Below, piece after piece: positions 57,502 through 59,468 of a stretch of DNA of 59,468 nucleotides. Positions within the stretch are counted from its first letter, which is position 1. The number at the start of each line of letters is the position of its first letter. This DNA comes from Streptosporangiaceae bacterium. Lineage in GTDB: Bacteria; Actinomycetota; Actinomycetes; Streptosporangiales; Streptosporangiaceae. The notes beneath the pieces were generated by a model, which ran no database searches, was not told the DNA's origin, and worked only from the letters and a program-made list of their open reading frames with translations. The stretch is from the NCBI GenBank assembly GCA_019245115.1, contig JAFARZ010000395.1, positions 1 to 59,468 of the forward strand. The letters are read 5' to 3'. Position numbers and translations under genes: made by a program.

Positions 57502-58155
57502 ATGGTCGATGTAGCGTGGCGTCGGGGTCGCGCGCGGGCGGCGGAGCGACAGCAGCCGCTGGGTATCGCGGCGGAGCGCTACGCCGCCATGGGCTGGCCC
57601 GTCTGCCAAGGAGCCCATCCGCGCGGGGCTGTGGAGCTGGGGCGGGCGTGTTCCTGCGACCGGGTGGGCTGTCCGGCGCCCGGGGCACACCCGATGTCGC
57701 CGGCCTGGCAGATGCAGGCGACGGTCGACATCAATGTGATCAGAGGCTGGTGGGAAACCCGGCCGGAGGCGAACATCATGCTCGCCACCGGCCGGGTTTT
57801 TGATGTGCTGGACGTTCCGGCGGTGGCGGGAACCGATGCGCTGGCCCGGATGAGCCAGGCCGGCGTCAAGAGCGGCCCGGTGGCCGCACTCGGCGGGGAC
57901 CGGATGCTGTTCTTCGTGCTGACCCGCGGTTCGCCCGCCGAAGAGGACGAATGGTGGTCATGCGGGCTGGACGCCGAGCCGGAGAACGTGACGCCGGGAC
58001 TGCGCTGGCACACCCGTGACAGTTACGTGATCGCGCCCCCGTCCCGGCTGGCTTCCGGAACCGGCTGCCGGTGGATGCGGGTCCCGGAGGAGCACCCGCT
58101 GCCGGACGCGCTGCGGCTGCTTGAGCACATCGTCGACGCGTGCGAGGCCGTTTAG
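57502..58155 (+). CDS. Bifunctional DNA primase/polymerase (Prim-Pol)-like protein
   Basis: A 217-residue protein with the N-terminal AEP-type organisation: AAERYAAMGWPVCQGAHPRG, a Cys-containing insert (RACSCDRVGCPAPGAHP), VIRGWWETRPEANIMLATGR, FDVLDVPAVAGTDALARM and a TRDSYVIAPPSRLASGTGCR strand. Catalytic acids are partly replaced: the usual DVD is DVP here, so polymerase activity is uncertain. It sits between hemB and hemL, with its TAG overlapping the hemL GTG by one base. The ATG is at 57502. Function unknown. Confidence 0.75.
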   Translation: MVDVAWRRGRARAAERQQPLGIAAERYAAMGWPVCQGAHPRGAVELGRACSCDRVGCPAPGAHPMSPAWQMQATVDINVIRGWWETRPEANIMLATGRVFDVLDVPAVAGTDALARMSQAGVKSGPVAALGGDRMLFFVLTRGSPAEEDEWWSCGLDAEPENVTPGLRWHTRDSYVIAPPSRLASGTGCRWMRVPEEHPLPDALRLLEHIVDACEAV

Positions 58156-59468
58156 TGCCGTCATCGCCATCCTCATCGTCATCGGAGGAACTGTTCGCTC
58201 GCGCCCAGGCGGTGACGCCGGGCGGGGTGAACTCCCCGGTGCGCGCGTTCGGTTCGGTGGGCGGTACGCCGCGGTTCATGGCGCGCGGGTCCGGACCGTA
58301 CCTGTACGACGTGGACGGTAATTCGTATGTGGACCTGGTGTGCTCGTGGGGTCCGCTGATCCTGGGGCACGCGCATCCCGCGGTGATCGCGGCGGTGTCT
58401 TCGGCGCTGGTGGACGGCACGTCGTTCGGGGCGGCAACGCCCGGCGAAGTGGTGCTGGCGCAGGAGATGGTCCGTCGCGCGCCGGTCGAGCAGGTCCGGC
58501 TGGTCAACTCGGGCACCGAGGCCACGATGTCCGCGGTGCGTCTGGCGCGCGGCTTCACTGGCCGTCCGGTGGTGGTCAAGTTCGCAGGGTGCTATCACGG
58601 CCACGTGGACGCGCTGCTCGCCGCGGCCGGATCGGGGGTGGCGACATTCGGATTGCCGGACTCGCCCGGCGTCACCGGGGCGGCCGCCTCGGATACCGTG
58701 GTGCTGCCGTATAACGACGTTTCGGCGGTACGGGCGGTGTTCGATGCGCGGGGCCCGGAGATCGCGTGCGTGATCACGGAGGCCTGTCCGGCCAACATGG
58801 GGATCGTTCCTCCTCTGGCCGGGTTCAACTCGTTGCTGGCCTCGTTGTGCCGTTCGGCCGGGGCGTTGCTGATCATGGACGAGGTCCTGACCGGATTCCG
58901 GGTCACCGCCAGCGGCTGGTACGGGGTGGACGGCGTGGCCGGGGACCTGGTGACGTTCGGCAAAGTGATGGGCGGCGGGCTGCCGTGCGCCGCGTTCGGC
59001 GGGCGCTCCGATGTGATGTCCCGGCTGGCGCCGGCCGGTCCGGTGTACCAGGCCGGGACGCTGTCCGGCAATCCGCTGGCGGTCGCCGCCGGGCTGGCTA
59101 CGTTGCGGGCGTGTACGCCAGACGTGTACGCGGCCGTGGACTCCGCCGCGAAGACCGTGTCGTCGCTGGTGTCCGCGGCGTTGACCACGGCTGGCGTCCC
59201 GTTCTGGCTGTCTTCGGCCGGGAACCTGTTCTCCGTCTTCCTGGGCCGGGTTGACCCCGTGCTGTCGTTCGACGACGCGAAGGGCCAGTCGCGCGACGCG
59301 TACGCCGCGTTCTTCCACGCGATGCTTTCCCGGGGCGTGTACTTGCCCCCGTCCGGCTTCGAAGCCTGGTTCCTCTCGGCTTCCCACGACGACGAGGCGC
59401 TATCGCGCATAGCAGACGCGCTGCCCGCCGCCGCCGCGACGGCCGCCGCCACCCTAAACGCCTCACCC
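58155..59468 (+). CDS. hemL: Glutamate-1-semialdehyde 2,1-aminomutase (3' end beyond window)
   Basis: Open from GTG 58155 to the window edge, 438 codons, so nearly complete. The PLP aminotransferase fold has SEELFARAQAVTPGGVNSPV at the start, VCSWGPLILGHAHPAVI, the PLP-contact NSGTEATMSAVRLARGFTGR, YHGHVDALL, the active-site Lys in VTFGKVMGGGLPCAAFGGRS and PLAVAAGLATLRA. It converts GSA to aminolevulinate, between HemA and HemB. The stop is not in view. It overlaps the primase-like gene by one base. Confidence 0.95.
   Translation, partial: MPSSPSSSSSEELFARAQAVTPGGVNSPVRAFGSVGGTPRFMARGSGPYLYDVDGNSYVDLVCSWGPLILGHAHPAVIAAVSSALVDGTSFGAATPGEVVLAQEMVRRAPVEQVRLVNSGTEATMSAVRLARGFTGRPVVVKFAGCYHGHVDALLAAAGSGVATFGLPDSPGVTGAAASDTVVLPYNDVSAVRAVFDARGPEIACVITEACPANMGIVPPLAGFNSLLASLCRSAGALLIMDEVLTGFRVTASGWYGVDGVAGDLVTFGKVMGGGLPCAAFGGRSDVMSRLAPAGPVYQAGTLSGNPLAVAAGLATLRACTPDVYAAVDSAAKTVSSLVSAALTTAGVPFWLSSAGNLFSVFLGRVDPVLSFDDAKGQSRDAYAAFFHAMLSRGVYLPPSGFEAWFLSASHDDEALSRIADALPAAAATAAATLNASP

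Noticed and set aside
1..59468. CRISPR arrays, tRNA and rRNA genes
   Set aside because: No regularly spaced repeats of CRISPR size, no tRNA cloverleaf-like T-loop (GGTTCGAATC) context and no rRNA signature were recognised by reading; a dedicated search could still find a missed tRNA.

Overview
The window is high-GC DNA from an actinomycete. The evidence is lineage-restricted gene content: mycothiol synthase (mshD), a GlnR-type orphan response regulator, an F420-type deazaflavin reductase, the MurT/GatD lipid II amidation pair, the short ribosomal protein bS22 beside a BdtA-type DNA-binding protein, DUF1416/DUF4395 sulfur proteins, and frequent GTG/TTG starts and ATGA overlaps. Gene order resembles Streptomyces and Streptosporangiales relatives, but I cannot name the genus.

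Layout. (1) 1-5300 is an accessory cassette: a glyoxalase-fold protein, a deazaflavin reductase, a cysteine dioxygenase and a large HTH-ATPase regulator. It lies between two halves of one tyrosine recombinase gene. (2) 6235-7218 is a deletion scar joining an ABC ATPase to a response regulator. (3) 7188-13800 is a metal/cobalamin island: an NmtR-like ArsR repressor facing a His-rich Ni/Co transporter across a 40-bp palindrome, a cobalamin riboswitch followed by btuFCD-like genes, cbiZ, a small His-rich protein, and a NiCoT transporter with its own cobalamin riboswitch. (4) 13854-14665 holds a YtrA-like GntR gene next to a second eroded ABC exporter locus. (5) 14768-20627 holds an archaeal-type DNA ligase, a TetR regulator, an FAD oxidase, a Ppx/GppA phosphatase and a DivIVA-like coiled coil.

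(6) 21132-27360 is a core block: mshD, glnR, a MoaD/ThiS protein, an ECF sigma/anti-sigma pair, a tethered thioredoxin, and a sulfurtransferase operon preceded by a Cys-rich leader peptide. (7) 27415-34182 is the phosphate block pstSCAB plus phoU, bracketed by two paralogous GntR-like regulators. Each regulator, and pstS, is preceded by 11-bp-spaced GTTCACC-type repeats resembling PHO boxes. (8) 34227-39677 is a tightly overlapping three-gene operon of membrane-associated proteins related to VirD4/HerA-type ATPases but lacking recognisable Walker A lysines. It runs directly into murT-gatD and is my main candidate for an undescribed system. (9) 41860-47654 holds a DsrE protein, a 39-aa membrane peptide, nitrobindin, a compact convergent micro-gene with a structured terminator, a Fur-family regulator, ygfZ, proline dehydrogenase, proC and acuC. 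(10) 48016-59468 holds bdtA, bS22, a membrane/ABM fusion, a glutaredoxin-like protein, then the Rex-controlled heme operon rex-hemA-hemC-hemD-hemB, a primase/polymerase-like gene and hemL, which runs off the window end.

Two themes recur. Several loci are decayed by internal deletion (integrase, two ABC exporters, an NTF2-like stub). A G/C-run-rich dispersed repeat sits at gene ends, and in mshD it appears to be read through into a new C-terminal tail.
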